This document shows, piece after piece, positions 23,642 to 32,880 of a stretch of 35,421 nucleotides of DNA. Positions within the stretch are counted from its first letter, which is position 1. Every line of letters begins with the position of its first letter. The DNA lies in contig JAHFFP010000004.1 of NCBI GenBank assembly GCA_023247895.1, positions 1 to 35,421 of the forward strand, read 5' to 3'. Both the position numbers and the translations under genes were made by a program. The notes beneath the pieces are model-generated. The model made no database searches. It saw only the letters and a list, made by a program, of their open reading frames with translations, and had not been told where the DNA came from. This stretch comes from Candidatus Omnitrophota bacterium. GTDB lineage: Bacteria > Omnitrophota > Gorgyraeia > Gygaellales > UBA12090.

Positions 23642-23670
23642 TTGCTAAAGGTGTTTTTTTTTGGTATAGT
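23642..23670 (+). promoter_or_regulatory. Promoter abutting crcB
   Basis: TTGCTA (23642-23647) and TATAGT (23665-23670) are separated by 17 bases that include a nine-T run. The -10 box ends directly at the first ATG (23671), so the transcript would begin near the second ATG (23677) and be leaderless or nearly so. A second TTGACT at 23621 lacks a good -10 partner. Confidence 0.5.
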
Positions 23671-24057
23671 ATGAAAATGGCAAGAATTTTATTAATATTA
23701 GCTGGAGGAGGTGTCGGCGCTTTGTTAAGGTATGGTTTGTCAGGGGCAATTTCTAAACATTACGCTACTTTTCCCTGGGGGACATTGGCAGTGAATCTAT
23801 CCGGTTCTTTGGCTGTTGGGTTTCTTTGGGGGCTATCTGAAAGGTTGGTTTTTTCAAGTAATCTGAAACCCTTTATATTTGTAGGTATCTTGGGTGGTTT
23901 TACCACCTTTTCCGCTTACGGCTTGGAATGTTTCAATCTATTGAGGGAGGGAGAAGTTTTGCCTGCCCTCGCCAATATTTTCTTAAGCAATAGTATAGGA
24001 ATAGGTTTGGTTTTTCTGGGGTTTGCTTTGTCTAAAGCATTGATCTGTTGGTTATGA
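23671..24057 (+). CDS. crcB: CrcB/Fluc fluoride channel
   Basis: CrcB proteins export fluoride across the cytoplasmic membrane as dual-topology dimers. The signatures are GGGVGALLRYGLSG (residues 12-25), FPWGTLAVNLSGSLAVGFLWGL and GILGGFTTFSAYGLE, the last carrying the conserved Phe and Thr of the fluoride path. Four membrane helices fit its 128 residues. The predicted promoter suggests that ATG 23677 (MARILLILAGGG) may be the real start. I find no fluoride riboswitch (no GGNGAUGG...CUGAUGACUCCUA pattern) before it. It is the last clear core gene before the accessory stretch. Confidence 0.94.
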   Translation: MKMARILLILAGGGVGALLRYGLSGAISKHYATFPWGTLAVNLSGSLAVGFLWGLSERLVFSSNLKPFIFVGILGGFTTFSAYGLECFNLLREGEVLPALANIFLSNSIGIGLVFLGFALSKALICWL

Positions 24058-24101
24058 TGATATAGGAGATACAAATTCCATAAGGTTTTGGTGAGGGGCG
24101 T

Positions 24102-24141
24102 GCCCCGTACAAAACCCTCTGGAATTCCAAATAGTTTTGTA

Positions 24142-24147
<6 letters not shown>
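24102..24147. repeat. Inverted copy of the tRNA-Pro 5' end
   Basis: GCCCCGTACAAAAC (24102-24115) is the exact reverse complement of GTTTTGTACGGGGC (24134-24147), which covers the tRNA-Pro leader and its first six bases. GGGGCGTG also occurs directly at 24095-24102 and 24143-24150. A transcript hairpin could compete with acceptor-stem pairing. The duplication suggests past rearrangement at this tRNA gene. Confidence 0.75.
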
Positions 24148-24218
<71 letters not shown>

Positions 24219-24364
24219 AATCTAATAATACTCTTATAAAAATTGAGCAGGGAATTGCAAGGGAGCCCACTACTGCCACGGTCACAAAAATAGCTTCCGC
24301 CTTGGAGGTTTCTATTGATGAATTGGTAAAAGGAAGTAAGAATAATGAAAAGAGGAAATTATGA
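24219..24364 (+). pseudogene. C-terminal fragment of an XRE-family regulator
   Basis: The frame after tRNA-Pro reads SNNTLIKIEQGIAREPTTATVTKIASALEVSIDELVKG, the second half of a Cro/CI-type helix-turn-helix domain (recognition helix onward). The first half, with the start codon, is replaced by the tRNA gene; the track's start at 24137 lies in the tRNA region and is an artefact. No in-frame ATG, GTG or TTG precedes the domain remnant. The stop overlaps the ATG of the nucleotidyltransferase gene (ATGA), so it was probably the regulator of the HEPN/MNT cluster that follows. Confidence 0.8.
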
Positions 24365-24651
24365 GAGCTATTAATAATAAAGAGAAGTTACTCCAAACAT
24401 GCAGAAATAATGACATTGTATTCTTGGCGATATTCGGCTCTTTTGTAACAGGTGATTTTACGAAGAAAAGCGATATCGATCTTTTAGCTCGTTTTTCTAA
24501 GCCTAAGAGTTTGCTTGATCTTGTAAGGATTGAAAGAATGTTTTCAGATGTTTTGGGCAGAAAGACAGATTTATTAACCGAAGCCTCTATCAGCCCCTAT
24601 TTAAGAGACCGGATTAAAAATGAGATGGAGGTAGTTTATGAATCCCGTTAG
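24361..24651 (+). CDS. MntA-type minimal nucleotidyltransferase (antitoxin)
   Basis: Minimal nucleotidyltransferases of this kind pair with HEPN proteins as type VII-like toxin-antitoxin systems. In the Shewanella pair, MntA adds AMP to HepT and inactivates it. The catalytic motif GSx10DxD is intact: G26-S27 then D38-I-D40 (FGSFVTGDFTKKSDIDLL). FSDVLGRKTDLLTEASISPYLRDRI then EMEVVYE is the typical C-terminal region. The 96 residues are standard. The start overlaps the XRE fragment; the end overlaps a GIY-YIG gene by 14 bases. The expected partner hepT is at 24910. Confidence 0.9.
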   Translation: MRAINNKEKLLQTCRNNDIVFLAIFGSFVTGDFTKKSDIDLLARFSKPKSLLDLVRIERMFSDVLGRKTDLLTEASISPYLRDRIKNEMEVVYESR

Positions 24652-24913
24652 ACCTGGGTATTTTTATACATACGTTCTTACATCTGATAAAACAGGAACA
24701 TTTTATACCGGTGCTACAAATAATTTAGAGAGGAGATTAGAGCGACATAACAGTGGTAATGTATATTATACTAAAAATAAGCTTCCCGTGAGGCTGGTTT
24801 ATTTTGAAGCCTGTTTAAATAAAGACGATGCTTATCGTAGGGAAAGATATTTAAAGACTGGCATGGGTAAAAGATATCTTAAGAATCGGTTAAAAGGAGG
24901 TCTAACGGGATGA
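24638..24913 (+). CDS. GIY-YIG domain protein (UPF0213-like)
   Basis: Single-domain GIY-YIG proteins carry the fold of UvrC and homing nucleases; most small ones have no known target. The core motifs are [31 protein letters not shown] (residues 10-40, with Tyr, the second Tyr of FYTG, and Arg in RRLxxH) and [16 protein letters not shown], whose Glu69 fits the metal-binding residue. A catalytic nuclease is therefore plausible. At 91 residues it is normal for the family. It lies between mntA and hepT with overlaps at both ends (14 and 4 bases), which separates a toxin pair that is usually adjacent. Confidence 0.9.
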   Translation: MNPVRPGYFYTYVLTSDKTGTFYTGATNNLERRLERHNSGNVYYTKNKLPVRLVYFEACLNKDDAYRRERYLKTGMGKRYLKNRLKGGLTG

Positions 24914-25254
24914 AAGAGCGGGATGATACAGTATACCTAAAGCATATTTTAGATGCGATTGCCAGAATTGAAGGATATCTTTCCGGGGTTAATCAGGAGA
25001 CTTTTACTAAGACCCCGCTTCTTCAAGATGGGGTCATTCGGCAGGTTGAAATCATTGGAGAAGCAGCTAAAAGGATTTCCTCTTGCCTGCGAAACAAATA
25101 CCCCAATATCCCATGGAAAGACATAGCAGGGATGCGAGACAAGCTTATTCATGATTACTTTGGAGTAGATATCAACGCAGTCTGGTCTACGACAAAAAAA
25201 GATATTCCAACGCTAAAAGCAGAGGTGCAACAAATTTTAAAGGACATTACATAG
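24910..25254 (+). CDS. HepT-type HEPN ribonuclease toxin
   Basis: HEPN proteins of the HepT group (DUF86) are small helical RNases kept in check by MntA. The defining Rx4-6H motif is present as R76-DKLI-H81 in [14 protein letters not shown], with the Tyr83 that the partner modifies in the related Shewanella system. [17 protein letters not shown] at the start and [14 protein letters not shown] are also typical. The 114 residues agree with the family. The ATG overlaps the GIY-YIG stop by 4 bases, so the three genes are translationally linked. An inverted repeat (25263-25283) lies just downstream. Confidence 0.92.
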   Translation: MKERDDTVYLKHILDAIARIEGYLSGVNQETFTKTPLLQDGVIRQVEIIGEAAKRISSCLRNKYPNIPWKDIAGMRDKLIHDYFGVDINAVWSTTKKDIPTLKAEVQQILKDIT

Positions 25255-25262
25255 CGTCGCAA

Positions 25263-25283
25263 AATAACTTAAGATAAGTTATT
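25263..25283. repeat. Inverted repeat after hepT
   Basis: AATAACTTA (25263-25271) and TAAGTTATT (25275-25283) are perfect complements around 3 bases. AT-rich and without a T-run, it is at best a weak terminator. It directly follows CGTCGCAAAA (25255-25264), a 10-mer that recurs within the inverted repeat at 26767-26799. Confidence 0.6.
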
Positions 25284-25400
25284 CACAAGTTCTAAGACCG
25301 TTCAGATGTGGCGACGACGTTAAGGTATTATATACAGGTGTTTCCGGAAGATTTAGAAGAAACCGTATACATGTTGGCGGAAAGATAAGGAGGGTTAATC

Positions 25401-26090
25401 ATGATAGTTTTAAGAATAAGTGGCTTAGTTTTAATGATTTTATTTTTGGCAGTTGGTACATCTTGTTCTCAGACTATTGAAGAATACCTTGGTAAAGGTT
25501 TAGAGTATGGTGCTCAAGGAAAATTTGAGGAGGCAGAAAAAGAATTTAAAAAAACTTTAGAAATTGACCAATTCTATGAACAGGCAGAGGAATGTTTAAG
25601 ATTAATTGAAGATGTTTTAGAGAAAAGAGTAGAAAGTGAGGTTGTTATTCATTTATTTAAAGGGGGAACTTATCACGACAAAGGGATGATTGATGAAGCC
25701 ATCGCTGAATACAAGAAAGCCATTGCTATTGACCCTAACTATGTCTCAGCGCATCATCTTCTCGGGATAGCTTGTCACGACAAAGGGATGATTGATGAAG
25801 CCATCGCTGAATACAAGAAAGCCATTGCTATTGACCCTAACCATGTCTCAGCGCATCATAATCTCGGGATAGCTTATAGCAGTAAAGGGATGACTGATGA
25901 AGCCATCGCTGAATACAAGAAAGCCATTGCTATTGACCCTAAGGATGCCTCGGCGCATAATAACTTGGCTGTGAGATATTATATGCAAGGGCGATATGAT
26001 TTAGCCGTTAAACATTGTGATAAGGCAATTGAACTTGGATATAAAGTTAATCCTAGATTTTTAGAGGATTTAAAGCCATACAGAAAATAG
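25401..26090 (+). CDS. TPR-repeat lipoprotein
   Basis: The N-terminus is a signal sequence with a lipobox-like end (LVLMILFLAVGTSC, Cys22), so the protein is probably membrane-tethered outside the cytoplasm. Tetratricopeptide repeats follow: one at about residues 27-60, three near-identical 34-residue units from about residue 92 to 193 (KGMIDEAIAEYKKAIAIDPN pattern), and a last divergent one. TPR proteins serve as protein-binding scaffolds; the partner is unknown. AAGGAGGG precedes ATG 25401. The three central units are nearly identical in DNA, which points to recent duplication. A strong terminator lies downstream. Confidence 0.85.
   Translation: MIVLRISGLVLMILFLAVGTSCSQTIEEYLGKGLEYGAQGKFEEAEKEFKKTLEIDQFYEQAEECLRLIEDVLEKRVESEVVIHLFKGGTYHDKGMIDEAIAEYKKAIAIDPNYVSAHHLLGIACHDKGMIDEAIAEYKKAIAIDPNHVSAHHNLGIAYSSKGMTDEAIAEYKKAIAIDPKDASAHNNLAVRYYMQGRYDLAVKHCDKAIELGYKVNPRFLEDLKPYRK
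25674..25979 (+). repeat. Three 102-base tandem units in the TPR gene
   Basis: Units start at 25674, 25776 and 25878. All share AAGGGATGA(T/C)TGATGAAGCC then ATCGCTGAATACAAGAAAGC and CATTGCTATTGACCCTAA without change apart from the indicated base. Units 1 and 2 differ at only a few sites. 102 bases equals one 34-residue TPR. Confidence 0.92.
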
Positions 26091-26145
26091 GGCTATTCTT
26101 TTCCTATGAAACATATAACCAAAATTTTCTAACAACCCGAAGGGC

Positions 26146-26182
26146 AGAGTTCCACGGCCTGCCCGTGGAACTCTACTTTTTT
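26146..26182 (+). terminator. Rho-independent terminator after the TPR gene
   Basis: AGAGTTCCACGG-CCTGC-CCGTGGAACTCT is a perfect 12-bp stem, followed after AC by TTTTTT (26177-26182). It ends the TPR transcript, about 55 bases after the stop codon, and lies 40 bases before the next gene. Confidence 0.92.
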
Positions 26183-26222
26183 CAGATAAAAAGGGGGAAT
26201 TAATCTTTATGGAGGTGTTTGA

Positions 26223-26492
26223 ATGGTACTATTAATGTTATTTGGCTTGTGGGTAATAATAACAGGGAAAGTTATCATTACAAAAAATATTAGTTTTGCT
26301 GGAAAAAAAGCTAGAATTTATGGTTTACTCTTAATAGCGCTATCTGTTCCTTGGAGCGTTGTCGTAAGTTATTTACTGCAGCTTGTATTGCCAGCATCTT
26401 TACTTGTCAATAGTTATGTGGAAATAATAATAAATGCTATTCTTATTATTTTGTTTGTTGTTCTGTTAGCAATTCCGTTTCGTGAACAATGA
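26223..26492 (+). CDS. Small membrane protein, unknown function
   Basis: I do not recognise this 89-residue protein. It has three hydrophobic segments: about residues 2-18 (LLMLFGLWVIITGKVII), 33-55 (YGLLLIALSVPWSVVVSYLLQLV) and 64-86 (YVEIIINAILIILFVVLLAI), joined by short polar loops (SFAGKKARIYG). A ribosome site GGAGGTG lies before the ATG, which supports expression. It follows a strong terminator, so it has its own transcript. It lies in the accessory stretch with low gene density, and nothing nearby hints at its role. Confidence 0.6.
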   Translation: MVLLMLFGLWVIITGKVIITKNISFAGKKARIYGLLLIALSVPWSVVVSYLLQLVLPASLLVNSYVEIIINAILIILFVVLLAIPFREQ

Positions 26493-26537
26493 AAAGAGCT
26501 TTTAACTCCCCGAGAACGCCTTTTAATAATTACGCTT

Positions 26538-26684
26538 TTATATATCCAAAACATCTACTATCCGTACTAAAGTATCTACAGAAACATTTTCATGGCCATT
26601 TTTAATTTTAGAAATATACCGCTGGATTATTCCCAAATTTTTGGCTATATCTTTTTGAGTATATCTAAGCGGAGATAAAAACAC
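26538..26684 (-). pseudogene. Relic of an XRE/HigA-like HTH antitoxin
   Basis: On the minus strand, from GTG 26684, the frame reads FLSPLRYTQKDIAKNLGIIQ then RYISKIKNGHENVSVDTLVRIVDVLDI and TAA. This is the HTH core of a Cro/CI or HigA-type regulator (TQKDIA...ISKIKNG...TLVRI). At 48 codons it lacks the first helix and most of a full protein, and a TGA directly precedes the GTG. No ribosome site or toxin partner is seen. It is most likely a remnant; a functional mini-regulator is less likely. The ORF track omits it for size. Confidence 0.6.
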
Positions 26685-26766
26685 TCACGAAGTCAAATAT
26701 TTAATCCTAACAAATTGCTCAGGAGGGACACGGCAAAAGACCGTTGCACCACCCAGCTTAGTTGTT

Positions 26767-26799
26767 AACCGTCGCAAAAGTCTTACTTTTGCGACGGTT
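26767..26799. repeat. 14-base inverted repeat with TTTTGCGACGG arms
   Basis: AACCGTCGCAAAAG, a 5-base loop TCTTA, and CTTTTGCGACGGTT are perfect complements. The CGTCGCAAAA core also occurs once directly after hepT at 25255-25264. It resembles a terminator stem but has no T-run. Confidence 0.8.
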
Positions 26800-27062
26800 G
26801 GATAGGGAAGCAAGCACAAAATAAGGGGGATTTGCTGGAGTTTTGCGATATTCAAAGCAAAATTTTCCTGTTCTTTCTAAGGTTTAAATAGACCTGTTTT
26901 CATTGCAGGCAAAATTTTGCCCAGAGGCTTTGAAGCACTGCGCGAAAGAGGCTCTGCATGCCGCCTTCGTAGATTATTTAATTGTTGTAGGCGGTAAGCG
27001 GACGAACTCTTCTTATAAACAAATATTTTTAGCGTGTAAAAACAAGTTGGTGTGAGGACGCT

Positions 27063-27098
27063 GCGGCTGGCAGCTGCCCCCGCCCAGCTGCCAGCCGC
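27063..27098. repeat. GC-rich 14-base inverted repeat
   Basis: GCGGCTGGCAGCTG (27063-27076) pairs perfectly with CAGCTGCCAGCCGC (27085-27098) around an 8-base C-rich loop. Each arm itself contains the palindrome CAGCTG. It is the strongest hairpin of the non-coding stretch. Confidence 0.85.
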
Positions 27099-27248
27099 AA
27101 GCAGAGCCGAACACGCATTGTATTAGCAAGAAAGCCGTCCCGAGACGGCCGCCCAGCGAGGCTTTGCCCCAGCAGAGCCAAAACGGAGCTCGGGAGATGT
27201 GGGAGCGCCATCGGCGCGGTGCCATAGATTAAATTTTAGTTGCTATTG

Positions 27249-27277
27249 TTTTAAAATGAGTTCGAGCAGCGTATAAT
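27249..27277 (+). promoter_or_regulatory. Possible promoter for the DUF486 gene
   Basis: TATAAT (27272-27277) is a consensus -10 box. The best -35 at 17 bases is TTTTAA (27249-27254), which is weak; TTGTTT at 27247 gives a spacing of 19. The start of transcription near 27284 would leave little or no leader before ATG 27290. Confidence 0.5.
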
Positions 27278-27289
27278 AGCTGCGACTAA

Positions 27290-27661
27290 ATGAGGAGCCA
27301 ACAGGATTTGTTTTGCAACCTGTCCATTACTGTGAAAACCGTCATTCTTCTTACCATCTCCAACATTTTTATGACCATTGCCTGGTATGGGCATCTTAAA
27401 TATAAAAACTCGCCCCTTTGGATGGCGATATTGATAAGCTGGTTGATTGCCTCTGTGGAATATTGTTTTCAGGTGCCGGCAAACAGGATCGGCCATTATC
27501 AGTTTTCGGCAGCCCAGCTCAAAACCATTCAGGAAGTTATCACCCTCATCGTCTTTTGCGTCTTTTCCGTCGTCTACCTCAAGGAAGGGCTTAAGTGGAA
27601 TTATATCGTTGGTTTTCTTATGATTGCCGGCGCGGTATTCTTTGTATTCAAGAAGTGGTAA
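27290..27661 (+). CDS. DUF486 family small membrane protein (DMT-like)
   Basis: DUF486 proteins are four-helix membrane proteins distantly related to the drug/metabolite transporter superfamily; their substrate is unknown. The family pattern is clear from VKTVILLTISNIFMTIAWYGHLKYK through VEYCFQVPANRIGHYQFSAAQLKTIQEVITLIVFCVFSVVYLKEGLKWNYIVGFLMIAGAVFF. The family usually starts at the K16 region, so TTG 27308 (after GAGGAG at 27292-27297) or GTG 27332 may be the true start; ATG 27290 is kept because it follows the promoter. The protein of 110-123 residues appears complete. It opens the housekeeping segment after the accessory stretch. Confidence 0.85.
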   Translation: MRSQQDLFCNLSITVKTVILLTISNIFMTIAWYGHLKYKNSPLWMAILISWLIASVEYCFQVPANRIGHYQFSAAQLKTIQEVITLIVFCVFSVVYLKEGLKWNYIVGFLMIAGAVFFVFKKW

Positions 27662-27712
27662 GCTATTTGAATTTTTGCACGCCTCGCCATCCCTTTGATA
27701 AGTCAGAAGATA

Positions 27713-27984
27713 ATGCGTAAACGGGTTGAGGTTTTTTATTCAGGCAGGGTGCAGGGGGTGGGGTTTCGTTTTACTGCCGAGAGCATTGCCGGTGAGTTAG
27801 GAGTATGCGGCTGGGTGAAGAACCTGCGAGATGGCAATGTCCAGCTTATGGCAGAAGCAGAAGAAGGCATACTAAAAGATTTTTTAAGCAAAATTAAAGA
27901 ATCTTTTTCCCCGTATATTGCTGATAGCGATATTACATGGCTTGAGGCAACAAGTGAGTTTCAAGGATTTGAAATAAGGTTCTG

Positions 27985-27985
<1 letters not shown>
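27713..27985 (+). CDS. acyP: Acylphosphatase
   Basis: Acylphosphatase hydrolyses acyl phosphates such as carbamoyl phosphate. The phosphate loop and catalytic Arg are in YSGRVQGVGFRFTAESIA (about residues 9-26 from the chosen start), followed by GVCGWVKNLRDGNVQLMAEAEE with the catalytic Asn. Ninety residues is the usual length. I prefer ATG 27713 (MRKRVEVFYSGRVQG); the track's TTG at 27695 adds six residues not typical of the family. The stop overlaps the phosphoesterase start by one base, so both are coupled. Confidence 0.95.
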
Positions 27986-31271
<3,286 letters not shown>

Positions 31272-31272
<1 letters not shown>

Positions 31273-31919
31273 TGCATATTGATACTCTTTCGGTAGGCGA
31301 AATTCAGGCGAATTGTTATATCGTCTCAAGTATAATAACCAAAAACGCCATACTCATTGACCCTGGCGATGAGTACGCAAAAATAAAGGCCTTTTTAGAC
31401 AAGAAGAAGCTCACTGCGCAATTGATTGTGCATACCCATGGCCACATTGACCATATTCAGGCGGATAACGAGTTTAAGCTTCCGGTGTATGTGCATAAGT
31501 TAGACGCCGAGCTTTTAATGAGCCCGGATAAGAATCTTTCCCGTTTTTTGAGCCATCCTTTTAGCGTGAATGCCAAAATAAAGGCGGTAGATGATTTAGC
31601 GCATATAACGCTTGATGATATATCGCTTGAGGTGCTGCATACGCCGGGGCATACCCCGGGAGGCATATGCCTAAAGTCAGATAATGTTATTTTTACCGGT
31701 GATACCCTTTTTGCGGGAAGTGTGGGTAGAACGGATTTCCCCGGGGCATCCTGCGAACAGCTTATGCAATCAATTAGGCGGCGCTTGCTGGTGTTTCCTG
31801 ATGCGACGATTATTTATCCCGGCCACGGCCCGTACTCAACTATAGGGAAAGAAAAGAAATTAAATCCTTTTTTGGTAAGCCATAAGGATGGCGGCGATGT
31901 GGCTGCCTGTTCTCTATAG
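31272..31919 (+). CDS. Metallo-beta-lactamase fold hydrolase (glyoxalase II-like)
   Basis: The MBL fold binds one or two metal ions and hydrolyses thioesters or other esters; this subgroup is often annotated as hydroxyacylglutathione hydrolase-like. The metal motif HTHGHIDHI is at about residues 55-63, then LHTPGHTPGGICL, FTGDTLFAGSVGRTDFPG and YPGHGPYSTIGKEKKLNPFL. The 215 residues lack the C-terminal substrate domain of true glyoxalase II, so its substrate is uncertain. The start overlaps the lipoprotein stop by one base. Confidence 0.88.
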
Positions 31920-31954
31920 GCCACCATAGAGTTATTTGAAAAGAAGAAGCTTCT

Positions 31955-32845
31955 GTGCGTCAATTTATTGAAAGTTTTTTGAATTACCTGTCTGTAGAAA
32001 GGTCGCTGAGTAAGAATACGATTATTTCTTACCGGCGCGATCTGGGGAAATATATTGCCTACCTTGAAAATGCCCGTATCAGCTCTTTAGCCGCCACTTC
32101 CCGTAAAGACATCAGCGATTTTATGTTTAGCCTTAAGGATAAGGGGTTATCTGCGACTTCAATTGCAAGAAATTTAGTAGCGATAAAGGTGTTCTACCGT
32201 TTTTTGGTGAGGGAGAGGATTTTACCGGCAGATCCCTCGAGCCTTTTAGATTCACCTAAGTTATGGAAAAAAATACCCGATGCCCTTACCCTTGAAGAAG
32301 TGAACGCCTTGCTCCAATCGGTGAATCTCGCCACTATTCAGGGCATCCGGGATAAGGCGATTTTAGAGTTGATGTACGCGACAGGAGTAAGGGTTTCCGA
32401 GGCAGTGAGCCTTAAAATGCAGGATATAAATTTAGACGTGGGGTTTTTACGCTGTATCGGGAAGGGATCAAAAGAGAGGATTGTCCCTTTAGGGAAAGCA
32501 GCAATAGACGCGCTTAAGGTGTATCTAGAAAAGTCAAGAACAAAGCTGCTTAAGAATACATCCGGTGATTCAATATTATTCGTAAGCCGTTTAGGTAAGC
32601 GCATTTCCCGGCAATCCTTTTGGAAATTGATTAAAGCCTATGCAAAGAAGGCGCATATCACAAAGGATGTCAGGCCGCATACGCTCAGGCATTCTTTTGC
32701 TACCCATCTTTTGGAAAGGGGTGCGGATTTGCGAAGCGTGCAAGAGATGCTTGGCCACGCAGATATTTCCACCACGCAAATATATACGCATATTGATAAA
32801 AACAGGCTTAAATTGATACATAAAACCTATCATCCCCGGCCTTAA
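31955..32845 (+). CDS. xerD: Tyrosine recombinase XerD/XerC
   Basis: XerC and XerD resolve chromosome dimers at dif sites. The catalytic set is complete: R146 (TGVRVSEAV), K170 (GKGSKER), H242 and R245 (PHTLRHSF), H268 (LGHADIS) and the nucleophile Y277 (TQIYTHID). The N-terminal core-binding domain (FIESFLNYLSVERSLSKNTIISYRRDL) is also present. At 296 residues it fits the house-keeping Xer proteins rather than a phage integrase. The start is GTG 31955. XerD versus XerC cannot be settled here. It is located in a core region, not beside a mobile element. Confidence 0.93.
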   Translation: MRQFIESFLNYLSVERSLSKNTIISYRRDLGKYIAYLENARISSLAATSRKDISDFMFSLKDKGLSATSIARNLVAIKVFYRFLVRERILPADPSSLLDSPKLWKKIPDALTLEEVNALLQSVNLATIQGIRDKAILELMYATGVRVSEAVSLKMQDINLDVGFLRCIGKGSKERIVPLGKAAIDALKVYLEKSRTKLLKNTSGDSILFVSRLGKRISRQSFWKLIKAYAKKAHITKDVRPHTLRHSFATHLLERGADLRSVQEMLGHADISTTQIYTHIDKNRLKLIHKTYHPRP

Positions 32846-32850
32846 GAAGC

Positions 32851-32873
32851 GTGTAAGTGTAAAGTGTGTAAGG
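32851..32873 (+). repeat. GTGTAAG heptamer repeat between xerD and the CCA gene
   Basis: GTGTAAG, TGTAAAG and TGTGTAAGG occur in tandem in the 35-base gap. It is another member of the 7-base-period repeats of this window. No other feature is seen in the gap. Confidence 0.55.
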
Positions 32874-32880
32874 GATACTC

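Larger units (their letters stand above)
26685..27289. other. Non-coding stretch rich in inverted repeats
   Basis: I see no convincing gene in these 600 bases. They hold at least five perfect inverted repeats: AACCGTCGCAAAAG at 26767-26799, GGCAAAATTTTGCC at 26908-26921, GCGGCTGGCAGCTG...CAGCTGCCAGCCGC at 27063-27098, GCCGTC-CCGA-GACGGC at 27134-27149, and GCGCC-ATC-GGCGC at 27205-27217. The GC content jumps between about 27055 and 27220. It could be an array of palindromic elements, a structured RNA, or decayed mobile DNA. It does not match tmRNA, RNase P or SRP RNA motifs that I know. Confidence 0.55.

Noticed and set aside
23564-23670. Fluoride riboswitch before crcB
   Set aside because: The conserved GGNGAUGG and CUGAUGACUCCUA elements are not present.
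25674-25979. CRISPR-like repeat array
   Set aside because: The units are 102-base direct repeats without spacers and encode 34-residue TPR motifs in one open frame.
27013-27225. 70-residue minus-strand ORF and the overlapping 60-residue ORF in the GC-rich hairpin region
   Set aside because: No ribosome site, no recognisable domain, Trp- and Cys-rich composition typical of reading through GC-rich palindromes, and the two overlap in different frames.
31955-32845. Phage or island integrase
   Set aside because: Length, complete Xer catalytic set and location between core genes fit the chromosomal XerC/XerD recombinase; no att sites or phage genes are adjacent.
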